Shown: in pieces, positions 56,033 through 63,521 of the stretch
Numbering within the stretch: the first letter of the stretch is position 1
Layout of the letters: the number at the start of each line of letters is the position of its first letter
Made by a program: the position numbers and the translations under genes
Source: Streptomyces aculeolatus
Lineage (GTDB): Bacteria; Actinomycetota; Actinomycetes; Streptomycetales; Streptomycetaceae
Direction of reading: 5' to 3'
Length of the DNA stretch: 64,000 nucleotides
Assembly: GCF_020400605.1 (NCBI RefSeq)
Contig: NZ_JAINRD010000014.1
Span: 1 to 64,000, forward strand
The notes under the pieces: model-generated
Seen by the model: only the letters and a program-made list of their open reading frames with translations
What the model was told of the DNA's origin: nothing
Database searches by the model: none

Positions 56033-57040
56033 TCAGCCCCGCGTACGGAGGCGGGCGAGCACCACGCCGCTCACGCCGAGGCCGACGAGCAGCGCTGCGC
56101 CGCCGACCAGGTACGGGGTGGCGGAACTGCCGCCCGTCTCGGCGAGTTGCCGCTCCGGGGCAGGGTCCGCGCCGTCGGCGGGGCGCGCGTCCTGGACCGG
56201 CTCCGCGTCCCCCTGCGGCCGCTCACCGGGCTCCTCGGCCGTATCCGTACCGCCGCCCGCGGGCGTCTCGCACGCGGCCTCGACGAGCGTGACCTCGCCC
56301 GCCACTTCGGCGACGTTCAGCTTCAGCGGGTTCACCGCCACCGTCAGCCGCAGCGCCGCGGCGCTCGCCGTCGACCGGGTGGTCGTCGTCTGCGAGAAGC
56401 CGAGCGACACCTCCCCCACGCCGGGCACCGCGACCACCGTCGGCTCCCCACCCACCGTGACGGTGACGCGCTTGCCGAGCACGGTGACGGCGCCGAGCGT
56501 GTGCGACTCGGCCTCCGGCTTCTCCCCGACCGCGCACACCGCCTTCGACGTCACCTCCTCGACCTCGACGAGGGAGAGCGCGGGCAGCCCGGGGACGTGC
56601 ACCTCGGCGCGGGCGAGGTTCGCCGACGCCTCGGTGCCGTCCTCGTCGACGGTGGCCTCCGCGGTGGCGACTTCGGCGCGCGCGATGTTCACCGCCTGCG
56701 CGCCGTCGGGGTGTTCGGCGCCCTCGGCGGGGGCGAGGCCGTCGACCCGGACGTCGAGCGCGGTCTTGTCCGCGGCGCCGGTCTCCCGCCCCGCGGCGGG
56801 CAGGCGGATCTCGTTGAGCGTCGAGAGCACGGGCACCTGCACGGTCTTGTCGAGCAGGGAGACGTCGAGGTCGGCGCGGAGCACGGACGCGTCGGCCGAG
56901 CCCGTACGGGCCGGGGCGGCGGAGTCGTCGGCGTGCACGGGAGCGGCCAGGAGCAGGGCGGGGCCGGCGGCCAGCGCGGCCGCCGTGACGGCGGTCGCGG
57001 GCATGCGGAACAGGCAGGACAGACGGGACAGACGGGACAA
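56033..57040 (-). CDS. SCO1860-type LAETG-anchored secreted protein
   Basis: 335 residues. The start is a TTG at 57040, chosen because it gives MSRLSRLSCLFRMPATAV, a proper basic signal-peptide N-terminus followed by the core TAAALAAGPALLLAAPVHA, and because GGGGGG lies about 8 nt upstream; ATG 57004 would lack the positive charges. The mature protein is beta-rich, with two related halves around QVPVLSTLNEIRLP and VNPLKLNVAEVAGEV. The C-terminus has the sortase motif LAETG, a hydrophobic helix (PYLVGGAALLVGLGVSGVVLA) and the basic tail RLRTRG. It is probably cell-wall anchored by a class E sortase. Confidence 0.87.
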   Translation of the reverse strand: MSRLSRLSCLFRMPATAVTAAALAAGPALLLAAPVHADDSAAPARTGSADASVLRADLDVSLLDKTVQVPVLSTLNEIRLPAAGRETGAADKTALDVRVDGLAPAEGAEHPDGAQAVNIARAEVATAEATVDEDGTEASANLARAEVHVPGLPALSLVEVEEVTSKAVCAVGEKPEAESHTLGAVTVLGKRVTVTVGGEPTVVAVPGVGEVSLGFSQTTTTRSTASAAALRLTVAVNPLKLNVAEVAGEVTLVEAACETPAGGGTDTAEEPGERPQGDAEPVQDARPADGADPAPERQLAETGGSSATPYLVGGAALLVGLGVSGVVLARLRTRG

Positions 57041-57133
57041 GGAACAAACCCCCCACGGGTGAACGGGCGTCGGATCGTCAACTGCCCCGCCATGTTTACG
57101 CACTGAGGGTGACGCAATGGACACTCTGCGCTC

Positions 57134-57172
57134 GTTCACCCCATCGGGCGAATCAGTTCACGGAAGTTGACC
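57134..57172 (+). promoter_or_regulatory. PHO-box-like repeats upstream of the LAETG gene
   Basis: GTTCACC (57134-57140) and GTTCACG (57156-57162) are spaced by 22 nt, two 11-nt units, and GTTGACC follows at 57166-57172. The match to the PHO-box repeat is partial, one unit is degenerate and one spacing is 10, so this is only a candidate PhoP site, on the opposite strand to the LAETG gene. Confidence 0.3.
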
Positions 57173-57223
57173 CCGGCCCCCCGTTATCTTCTTCGCGGTC
57201 CTGCAAGAGGGCCGCTGGCCTCC

Positions 57224-57364
57224 GGGCCCGGCATGACTGTTCCCCCCTGTCGAGACGATGACCTGGGGGGTGGTGTCACCGGGCCCGAGAGGCGTCGTTG
57301 GAGACGCTGATGAGAGGTCCGACTACCGCCTGGCCTGGCGCAATGCCCGGCTGCTTGCGGGCGG
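57224..57364 (+). ncRNA. Candidate bridge RNA of the IS110 element
   Basis: The segment folds into nested helices. GGGCCCGG (57224-57231) pairs with CCGGGCCC (57279-57286). Inside it, CCCCCC (57242-57247) pairs with GGGGGG (57265-57270), leaving an asymmetric internal loop of 10 and 8 nt and a 17-nt apical loop. Next come a small hairpin GCGTC/GACGC (57292-57307) and a weaker stem CCGCC/GGCGG (57326-57364). In IS110 elements such as IS621 a bridge RNA from this position guides target and donor choice through loops of this kind. No homology search could be run. Confidence 0.5.
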
Positions 57365-57444
57365 CAGGTCTGCATAACGTGGATGCGCGCATACGACGCC
57401 AACGCCCTGGCCAGCACGGCACGAACCCCGTTCGGGAGGATGGG

Positions 57445-58647
57445 TTGGACGACATCGACGACGTGGGCGTCTTCCTCGGCCTGGACGTCGGCAAGAGCAC
57501 CCATCACGGCCACGGACTGACCCCGGCCGGCAAGAAGGTATTCGACAAGCAGCTGCCCAACAGCGAACCGAAACTGCGGGCCGTCTTCGACAAGCTGGCC
57601 GCGAAGTTCGGCACCGTGCTGATGGTCGTGGACCAGCCCGCCTCCATCGGAGCCCTGCCCCTGACCGTCGCCCGGGCCGCCGGCTGCAAGGTCGCCTACC
57701 TGCCCGGCCTGTCCATGCGGCGGATCGCCGACCTCTACCCAGGCGAGGCGAAGACCGACGCGAAGGACGCCGCGGTGATCGCGGACGCCGCCCGGACCAT
57801 GCCGCACACCCTGCGCTCGCTGGAATCGACCGACGAGATCACCGCCGAACTGACCGTGCTGGTCGGCTTCGACCAGGACCTCGCCGCCGAAGCCACCCGC
57901 ACCTCCAACCGGATACGCGGCCTGCTCACCCAGTTCCACCCCAGCCTGGAACGCGTCCTCGGCCCACGCCTGGACCACCCCGCCGTGACCTGGATGCTGG
58001 AACGCTACGGATCCCCAGCCAGCCTGCGGAAAGCCGGACGCCGCAGGCTGGCCGAGGTCATCCGGCCCAAGGCCCCGCGCATGGCCCAGCGGCTGATCGA
58101 CGAGGTCTTCGACGCCCTCGACGAGCAGACCGTCGTGGTCCCGGGCACCGGCACCCTCGACCTCGTGATCCCGTCCCTGGCCCGCTCGCTCGCGGCCGTC
58201 CACGAACAGCGACGAGCCCTGGAAGCACAGATCGGACAGCTCCTGGAGGCTCACCCTCTTTCCGCGGTCCTGACCTCGATTCCGGGGGTCGCGGTCAGGA
58301 CCGCCGCCACCTTGCTGGTCACCGTCGGCGACGGCACCAGCTTCCCCACCGCCGCCCACCTGGCCTCCTACGCCGGCCTCGCCCCGACCACGAAATCGTC
58401 CGGAACCTCGATCCACGGCGAACACGCACCCAAAGAGGGCAACCGGCAGCTCAAGCGGGCGATGTTCCTGTCCGCGTTCGCCGCCCTGCACGATCCCGCC
58501 TCCCGCACCTACTACGACCGATGCCGGGCCCGCGGGAAGACCCATACCCAGGCACTTCTCCGCCTGGCCAGACAACGGATCAACGTCCTGTTCGCGATGC
58601 TCCGCGACGGCACCTTCTACGAACCCAGAACCCCACGCCTCGCTTGA
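57445..58647 (+). CDS. IS110-family transposase (DEDD plus Transposase_20 domains)
   Basis: 400 residues from a TTG at 57445, preceded by GGGAGGA about 5 nt away; in-frame starts further upstream would extend into the non-coding RNA region. The N-terminal RuvC-like DEDD domain shows FLGLDVGKSTHH, VVDQPASIG and TDAKDAAVIADAA. The C-terminal Transposase_20 domain has LTSIPGVAVRTAATLL and the serine-bearing LASYAGLAPTTKSSG. It catalyses recombination with a bridge-RNA guide in the best studied members. The frame is intact, so the element may be active. Codon use is slightly less G/C-extreme than in neighbouring genes. Confidence 0.93.
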   Translation: MDDIDDVGVFLGLDVGKSTHHGHGLTPAGKKVFDKQLPNSEPKLRAVFDKLAAKFGTVLMVVDQPASIGALPLTVARAAGCKVAYLPGLSMRRIADLYPGEAKTDAKDAAVIADAARTMPHTLRSLESTDEITAELTVLVGFDQDLAAEATRTSNRIRGLLTQFHPSLERVLGPRLDHPAVTWMLERYGSPASLRKAGRRRLAEVIRPKAPRMAQRLIDEVFDALDEQTVVVPGTGTLDLVIPSLARSLAAVHEQRRALEAQIGQLLEAHPLSAVLTSIPGVAVRTAATLLVTVGDGTSFPTAAHLASYAGLAPTTKSSGTSIHGEHAPKEGNRQLKRAMFLSAFAALHDPASRTYYDRCRARGKTHTQALLRLARQRINVLFAMLRDGTFYEPRTPRLA

Positions 58648-58699
58648 CGAAAGACATAGAGGCACCCCCCCCGGAGTGCGCCCTCCCGTTTCGGTGCCC

Positions 58700-59791
58700 T
58701 CAGCCGACGATCCGGCCCCGCAGCACGATCCGCCGCGGGGCGGTCAGCACCCGCACGTCGGCCAGCGGATCCGTCTCGTACACCACGAGATCAGCGGGCG
58801 CGCCCTCCTCCAGGCCGGGCCGCCCCAGCCACTCCCGCGCGCCCCACGCCGCCGCCGAGACGGCGTCGGCCACGGGGAGCCCGGCGGCGACCAGCTCGCC
58901 CACCTCCTGCCCGACGAGGCCGTGCGCCAGCGACCCGCCGGCGTCGGTGCCCGCGTAGACGGGGATCCCGGCGTCGTGGGCGGCGCGCACGGTGGCGTAC
59001 CGGCGGCCGTGCAGCCGGCGCATGTGGTCGGCCCAGCGCGGGAACTTGGCCTCACCGCCCGCGGCGAGGTCGGGGAACGTGGCGATGTTGACCAGCGTCG
59101 GCACGATGGCGACGCCGCGCTCGGCGAAGAGCGGCAGGGTCTCCTCGGTGAGCCCCGTGGCGTGCTCGATGCAGTCGATGCCCGCCTCGACCAGGTCGCG
59201 CAGCGAGTCCTCGGCGAAGCAGTGCGCGGTCACGCGGGCGCCGAGGCGGTGCGCCTCGGCGATGGCGGGGGCCAGGGCCTCGCGCGGCCAGCAGGGCGTG
59301 AGGTCGCCGGCGTCGCGGTCGATCCAGTCGCCGACGAGCTTGACCCAGCCGTCGCCTCTGCGCGCCTCGCGGGCGACGTACGCGACGAGGTCGTCCGGTT
59401 CGATCTCGTGGGCGTAGTTGCGGATGTAGCGGCGGGTACGGGCGATGTGGCGGCCGGCGCGGACGAGCCGCGGCAGGTCCTCGCGGTCGTCGATCCAGCG
59501 GGTGTCGGCGGCCGAGCCCGCGTCGCGCAGCAGCAGGGCGCCGGCGTCGCGCTCGGTGCGGGCCTGCTTCTCGCTGGTGGCGTCGTCCACCGCGCCGTGC
59601 GCGTCGAGCCCGACGTGGCAGTGGGCGTCGACGAGCCCCGGCAGCACCCAGCCCTCGACGTCGACGACCTCACGCGCGGCGGCCGGTGGCGTGAAGGTGA
59701 CGCGTCCGCCCACCACCCACAGCTCGTCGCGGGCTTCCTCGCGGCCGGTCAGCACCCGGCCCCTCACGCGCAGCACCGGGCTCTCGCTCAT
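58700..59791 (-). CDS. Amidohydrolase-superfamily protein
   Basis: 363 residues. An N-terminal small beta domain (about 1-55) and a metal-dependent TIM-barrel hydrolase: the metal motif is DAHCHVGLD near residues 62-70, later metal His in TAHCFAEDS and EHATGL, and the catalytic Asp in AGTDAGGSLAHG. It belongs with imidazolonepropionase/dipeptidase-like amidohydrolases; the substrate is unknown. The ATG at 59791 is chosen; the upstream open frame has no family match. In S. coelicolor, as I recall, the homologue sits directly beside SCO1860; here the IS110 element separates them. Confidence 0.9.
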   Translation of the reverse strand: MSESPVLRVRGRVLTGREEARDELWVVGGRVTFTPPAAAREVVDVEGWVLPGLVDAHCHVGLDAHGAVDDATSEKQARTERDAGALLLRDAGSAADTRWIDDREDLPRLVRAGRHIARTRRYIRNYAHEIEPDDLVAYVAREARRGDGWVKLVGDWIDRDAGDLTPCWPREALAPAIAEAHRLGARVTAHCFAEDSLRDLVEAGIDCIEHATGLTEETLPLFAERGVAIVPTLVNIATFPDLAAGGEAKFPRWADHMRRLHGRRYATVRAAHDAGIPVYAGTDAGGSLAHGLVGQEVGELVAAGLPVADAVSAAAWGAREWLGRPGLEEGAPADLVVYETDPLADVRVLTAPRRIVLRGRIVG

Positions 59792-60020
59792 GCGGGGCAC
59801 CTTAGCGGGCGACCGGTCCCGGCGATCTCCCGGGAGTACCGCGGGCACCTTCACGCAAAGGAACGAACACGGGGGGTGAGGCATTGACGTATGTTTAACG
59901 GCAGTTTATCGTCGCCTCCGCGAAGTGATTTTCCCGTCATCTTCTGCCCGCTTCGCGGCCGGGTAAACCACGTAAATTTTCGGCCAGTCAACCTTCTCAA
60001 TCCGGACACCGGCCGGAGTC

Positions 60021-60036
60021 GTTATCAACCCGTTAC
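60021..60036. promoter_or_regulatory. Candidate GlnR box upstream of ectA
   Basis: GTTAT-CAACCC-GTTAC gives two GTnAC-like 5-mers with a 6-nt spacer, the a/b-site arrangement of GlnR boxes. GlnR is reported to repress ectABCD in S. coelicolor. The match is imperfect and lies about 165 bp from the start codon. Confidence 0.4.
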
Positions 60037-60044
60037 ATTTCCGG

Positions 60045-60057
60045 CTTGGGTGCCAAG
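60045..60057. repeat. Inverted repeat CTTGG-GTG-CCAAG upstream of ectA
   Basis: A perfect 5+3+5 palindrome in the ect control region, about 145 bp before ectA. A possible binding site for an unidentified osmotic or nitrogen regulator. Confidence 0.4.
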
Positions 60058-60186
60058 TCCCCCCGGGAATTCCATAAGATACCGGGCATATCCCCTTCGG
60101 TTCGCGCGCTCGCACGCGCTCGCGGATAACACACCTACGTCCCTTTTGTAACCCCTGCCGGCCGTGCGATTTCAATTTCCCCTAGG

Positions 60187-60192
60187 TAAATT
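60187..60192 (+). promoter_or_regulatory. -10-like element TAAATT of ectA
   Basis: TAAATT ends 8 nt before the ATG at 60201 and no Shine-Dalgarno sequence precedes the start, so either the message is leaderless or ribosome loading is unusual. No good -35 is seen at 17-18 nt. Confidence 0.4.
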
Positions 60193-60200
60193 CAATCTGC

Positions 60201-60755
60201 ATGACTGCCGCACAAGCAGACCTAGCAGGCCCTCCCGATAAACCCCGCTCCGCGGCTGCAGACGAGGCGGGTGTCCGGCTGGACACCCCGCGAATCGAGG
60301 ACGGCGCCGCAATCTGGCGCATCGCACGCGACTCCGGGTCGCTGGACCTCAACTCCTCGTACAGCTACCTGCTGTGGTGTCGCGACTTCGCCGACACCAC
60401 CGTCGTGGCACGGGACTCGGACGGCGCCCCGGTCGGCTTCGTCACCGGCTATATCCGGCCCGCCCGGCCGGAGACCCTCGTCGTCTGGCAGATCGCCGTG
60501 GACGCCGCGTTCCGCGGCCGCGGACTCGCCGGCGCGCTGCTCGACGGACTGACCGAGCGCGCACTGCAGGACCGCGGCATACGGCGCCTCGAAACGACCA
60601 TCACCCCGGAGAACTCCGCCTCCGACCAGCTCTTCCGCTCGTACGCGCGCCGCCACGGCGCCGGCGTCGACCGGGACGTGCTGTTCCGCGGGGAGCACTT
60701 CCCGGACGGACACGAGCCCGAGCTGCTGTACCGCATCGGCCCCCTCGCGGGCTGA
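60201..60755 (+). CDS. ectA: L-2,4-diaminobutyrate acetyltransferase EctA
   Basis: 184 residues, GNAT fold. It acetylates L-2,4-diaminobutyrate at the gamma-amino group with acetyl-CoA, the second step of ectoine synthesis. The family block LDLNSSYSYLLWCRDFADT lies near residues 48-66 (substrate-binding), and the acetyl-CoA P-loop is in AFRGRGLAGALLDGL near 109-123. An N-terminal extension of about 25 residues is disordered. First gene of ectABCD; ectB follows after 55 bp. The start has no ribosome site and is probably leaderless. Confidence 0.95.
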   Translation: MTAAQADLAGPPDKPRSAAADEAGVRLDTPRIEDGAAIWRIARDSGSLDLNSSYSYLLWCRDFADTTVVARDSDGAPVGFVTGYIRPARPETLVVWQIAVDAAFRGRGLAGALLDGLTERALQDRGIRRLETTITPENSASDQLFRSYARRHGAGVDRDVLFRGEHFPDGHEPELLYRIGPLAG

Positions 60756-60810
60756 GCGCACCGCCCCATTCGTACCCCCCGCACACCGGATCATCTCCCA
60801 GGAGAACGCT

Positions 60811-62079
60811 GTGACCATCACACCGCCCGCCCTGAGCGTCTTCGAGACCCTGGAGTCGGAGGTGCGCAGCTACTGCCGTGGCTGGCCCGCGGTCTTCGAC
60901 CGGGCCCAGGGCAGCTATCTGTACGACGAGGACGGCCACACCTACCTCGACTTCTTCGCCGGCGCCGGATCACTCAACTACGGCCACAACAACGCCGTGC
61001 TCAAGCGCGCGCTGCTCGACTACCTGGAGCGCGACGGCATCGTGCACGGCCTGGACATGGCCACCACCGCCAAGCGCGCGTTCCTGGAGACCTTCCAGAA
61101 CGTCGTCCTGCGCCCCCGCGACCTGCCGTACAAGGTCATGTTCCCGGGGCCGACGGGCACCAACGCCGTCGAGGCCGCGCTGAAGCTGGCCCGCAAGGTC
61201 AAGGGCCGCGAGGCGATCGTCTCGTTCACCAACGCCTTCCACGGCATGTCGCTCGGCTCGCTCGCCGTCACCGGCAACGCCTTCAAGCGCGCCGGCGCCG
61301 GCATCCCGCTGGTGCACGGCACCCCCATGCCGTTCGACAACTACCTCGACGGCCAGGTCCCGGACTTCCTGTGGTTCGAGCGGCTGCTGGAGGACCAGGG
61401 CTCCGGGCTCAACAAGCCCGCCGCCGTCATCGTCGAGACCATCCAGGGCGAGGGCGGCATCAACGTGGCCCGCGCCGAGTGGCTCCGCGGCCTCGCCGAG
61501 CTGTGCAAACGCCGCGACATGCTGCTCATCGTGGACGACATCCAGATGGGCTGCGGCCGCACCGGCGGCTTCTTCTCCTTCGAGGACGCGGGCATCACGC
61601 CGGACATCGTCACGCTCTCCAAGTCCATCAGCGGCTACGGGCTGCCGATGTCCCTCACGCTCTTCAAGCCGGAGCTGGACGTCTGGGAGCCGGGCGAGCA
61701 CAACGGCACGTTCCGCGGCCACAACCCGGCGTTCGTCACCGCGACCGCGGCGCTCGACACGTACTGGGCCGACGGGCAGATGGAGAAGCAGACCCTCGCC
61801 CGCGGCGAGCAGATCGAGCAGGCGCTGATCGCCATCTGCGCGGAGCACGCCGACACGGATGCCACGTACCGCGGCCGCGGCATGGTGTGGGGGCTGGAGT
61901 TCCCCGACCCGGCGCGCGCGACGCGCGTCTGCCGGCGCGCCTTCGAGCTGGGGCTCATCCTGGAGACCTCCGGGCCGCAGAGCGAGGTCGTCAAGCTGCT
62001 GCCGGCGCTGACGACGACGCCGGACGACCTGGACGAGGGGCTGCGCACGCTGGCCCGGGCGGTCCGCGAGACCGCCTGA
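60811..62079 (+). CDS. ectB: Diaminobutyrate-2-oxoglutarate transaminase EctB
   Basis: 422 residues, class III PLP aminotransferase. It converts L-aspartate-4-semialdehyde and glutamate to L-2,4-diaminobutyrate, the first step. The PLP Lys is in TLSKSISGYG near residue 268, with Asp in IVDDIQMGCGRTG binding the pyridine nitrogen and the phosphate-binding PGPTGTNAVE near 110-119. The GTG at 60811 follows AGGAGA. After the stop comes a strong hairpin and 133 bp before ectC. Confidence 0.96.
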   Translation: MTITPPALSVFETLESEVRSYCRGWPAVFDRAQGSYLYDEDGHTYLDFFAGAGSLNYGHNNAVLKRALLDYLERDGIVHGLDMATTAKRAFLETFQNVVLRPRDLPYKVMFPGPTGTNAVEAALKLARKVKGREAIVSFTNAFHGMSLGSLAVTGNAFKRAGAGIPLVHGTPMPFDNYLDGQVPDFLWFERLLEDQGSGLNKPAAVIVETIQGEGGINVARAEWLRGLAELCKRRDMLLIVDDIQMGCGRTGGFFSFEDAGITPDIVTLSKSISGYGLPMSLTLFKPELDVWEPGEHNGTFRGHNPAFVTATAALDTYWADGQMEKQTLARGEQIEQALIAICAEHADTDATYRGRGMVWGLEFPDPARATRVCRRAFELGLILETSGPQSEVVKLLPALTTTPDDLDEGLRTLARAVRETA

Positions 62080-62084
62080 CGGCC

Positions 62085-62118
62085 GGGGCGCGCGGCCCCG
62101 CCGGGGCCGCCGCGCCCC
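62085..62118 (+). terminator. Strong hairpin between ectB and ectC
   Basis: Arms 62085-62099 and 62103-62118 pair over 15 bp with a single-base bulge and a 3-nt loop, starting 5 bp after the ectB stop. Inside the operon it may act as a partial terminator, an RNA-stability element or the end of an ectAB message. Confidence 0.6.
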
Positions 62119-62212
62119 CCGTCGCCCCGCCCGTACGGGCGGACGCGTACACGCCGAAAGACCCACCGGCAGCGTCGCCGGGCCGAACACCAGAGAGAGG
62201 CACAGAGGCACC

Positions 62213-62611
62213 GTGATCGTCCGATCCTTCAAGGAGCTTGAGGGCACCGACCGGCACATCAGGTCCGCGTCGGGCACCTGGGAGAGCAAGCGCATCGTGC
62301 TCGCGAAGGAGCGCGTCGGCTTCTCCCTCCACGAGACCGTGCTCTACGCGGGCACCGAGACCTCCATGTGGTACGCGAACCACATAGAGGCCGTCGTCTG
62401 CGTCGAGGGCGAAGCCGAACTCACCAACGACGAGACCGGCGAGAGGCACGTCATCACGCCGGGGACGATGTACCTGCTGGACGGGCACGAGAAGCACACG
62501 ATGCGGATCAAGCAGGACTTCCGCTGCATCTGCGTCTTCAACCCGCCGGTCACGGGCCGCGAAGACCACGACGAGAACGGCGTGTACCCACTGCTGACTG
62601 AGGAGGACTGA
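62213..62611 (+). CDS. ectC: L-ectoine synthase EctC
   Basis: 132 residues, cupin fold. It closes N-gamma-acetyl-diaminobutyrate to ectoine by eliminating water, with an iron in the barrel. The cupin strands hold ANHIEAVVCVEGEAELTN (the Glu of the iron site and neighbouring residues) and MYLLDGHEKHTMRI with the conserved His pair. The opening MIVRSFKELEGTDRHI is typical. GAGAGAGGCAC precedes the GTG at 62213. ectD starts 5 bp after the stop, so C and D are tightly coupled. Confidence 0.96.
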   Translation: MIVRSFKELEGTDRHIRSASGTWESKRIVLAKERVGFSLHETVLYAGTETSMWYANHIEAVVCVEGEAELTNDETGERHVITPGTMYLLDGHEKHTMRIKQDFRCICVFNPPVTGREDHDENGVYPLLTEED

Positions 62612-62616
62612 GAACC

Positions 62617-63510
62617 ATGGCCAGCCCGACTGTCACCGACCTCTACCCGACGCGCGGCGCCGACGAAGTGAGCACGCCCCGTCAGGACCCGGTGGTCTGG
62701 TCGGAACCGGGTGCCGACGGGCCCATCCCGCCCTGGGAGCTGGAGGGCTACGAGCGCAACGGCTACCTGACGGTCGACCAGCTGATCACCGCGGAGGAGG
62801 TGGAGACGTACAGGGCGGAGCTGGACCGGCTCGTCGCCGACCCGCAGATCCGCGCCGACGCGCGCTCGATCGTCGAGCCCAGCACGCAGACCGTGCGCTC
62901 CATCTTCGAGATCCACAAGATCAGCGACGTCTTCGGCAAGCTGGTGCGCGACGAGCGCGTCCTGGACCGGGCGCGGCAGATCCTCGGCTCCGACGTGTAC
63001 ATCCACCAGAGCCGGATCAACGTCAAGCCCGGGTTCGGTGCCAGCGGCTTCTACTGGCACTCGGACTTCGAGACCTGGCACGCCGAGGACGGCCTGCCGA
63101 ACATGCGGACCGTGTCGGTCTCGATCGCGCTGACGGAGAACTACGAGACCAACGGCGGCCTCATGATCATGCCGGGGTCGCACAAGACCTTCCTCGGCTG
63201 CGCGGGCGCCACGCCGAAGGACAACTACAAGAAGTCGCTGCAGATGCAGGACGCCGGCACGCCGTCGGACGGGGCGCTGACGGAGATGGCGGAAGCGCAC
63301 GGCATCAAGCTGTTCACCGGCTCGGCCGGCGGGGCGACCTGGTTCGACTGCAACTGCATGCACGGCTCGGGCGACAACATCACGCCGTACGCGCGCAGCA
63401 ACGTTTTCCTCGTGTTCAACAGCGTGGAGAACGCGGCGGTGGAGCCGTTCGCGGCGCCCGTGCGGCGGCCGGACTACATCGGCGCGCGGGACTTCACGCC
63501 CGTGCGGTGA
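62617..63510 (+). CDS. ectD: Ectoine 5-hydroxylase EctD
   Basis: 297 residues, Fe(II)/2-oxoglutarate dioxygenase. It hydroxylates ectoine to (4S,5S)-5-hydroxyectoine using O2. The iron motif His-x-Asp is in FYWHSDFETWH near residues 146-150, and the distal His is in NCMHGSGDN near 248; the EctD signature region around these residues is intact. AGGAGG lies in the preceding ectC 3' end. It is the last gene of the operon, followed directly by a strong terminator. No ask_ect or uptake gene is attached. Confidence 0.96.
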   Translation: MASPTVTDLYPTRGADEVSTPRQDPVVWSEPGADGPIPPWELEGYERNGYLTVDQLITAEEVETYRAELDRLVADPQIRADARSIVEPSTQTVRSIFEIHKISDVFGKLVRDERVLDRARQILGSDVYIHQSRINVKPGFGASGFYWHSDFETWHAEDGLPNMRTVSVSIALTENYETNGGLMIMPGSHKTFLGCAGATPKDNYKKSLQMQDAGTPSDGALTEMAEAHGIKLFTGSAGGATWFDCNCMHGSGDNITPYARSNVFLVFNSVENAAVEPFAAPVRRPDYIGARDFTPVR

Positions 63511-63521
63511 GATGACGGCAG

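Larger units (their letters stand above)
57041..57444. other. LAETG-gene promoter region and non-coding left part of the IS110 element
   Basis: 404 bp. The left portion (to about 57180) should contain the promoter of the LAETG gene and holds GTTCACC-type repeats. The right portion is the non-coding end of the IS110 element with nested stem-loops. The boundary between host and element cannot be placed by eye, because IS110 elements lack terminal inverted repeats. Confidence 0.55.
57185..58665 (+). mobile_element. IS110-family insertion sequence (approximate ends)
   Basis: One complete transposase gene preceded by about 240 bp of structured non-coding sequence, inserted between the amidohydrolase and LAETG genes. 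As expected for the IS110 family there are no terminal inverted repeats, so the ends given are estimates: the left before the GGGCCCGG stem, the right just after the transposase stop. IS110 members with the long non-coding region on the transposase 5' side are the classic IS110 group. Confidence 0.8.
59792..60200. other. Relatively AT-rich control region upstream of ectA
   Basis: 409 bp between the divergent amidohydrolase gene and ectA. From about 59885 to 60195 it is clearly richer in A/T than its surroundings. It contains a GlnR-box-like pair (60021-60036), an inverted repeat CTTGG-GTG-CCAAG (60045-60057) and the possible -10 of ectA. An 86-codon open frame (59891-60151) was judged non-coding: no ribosome site and atypical codon use. 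Confidence 0.6.

Noticed and set aside
59891..60151. 86-codon plus-strand ORF upstream of ectA
   Set aside because: No ribosome site, codon use unlike the neighbours, no conserved-looking motif; better explained as AT-richer control DNA.
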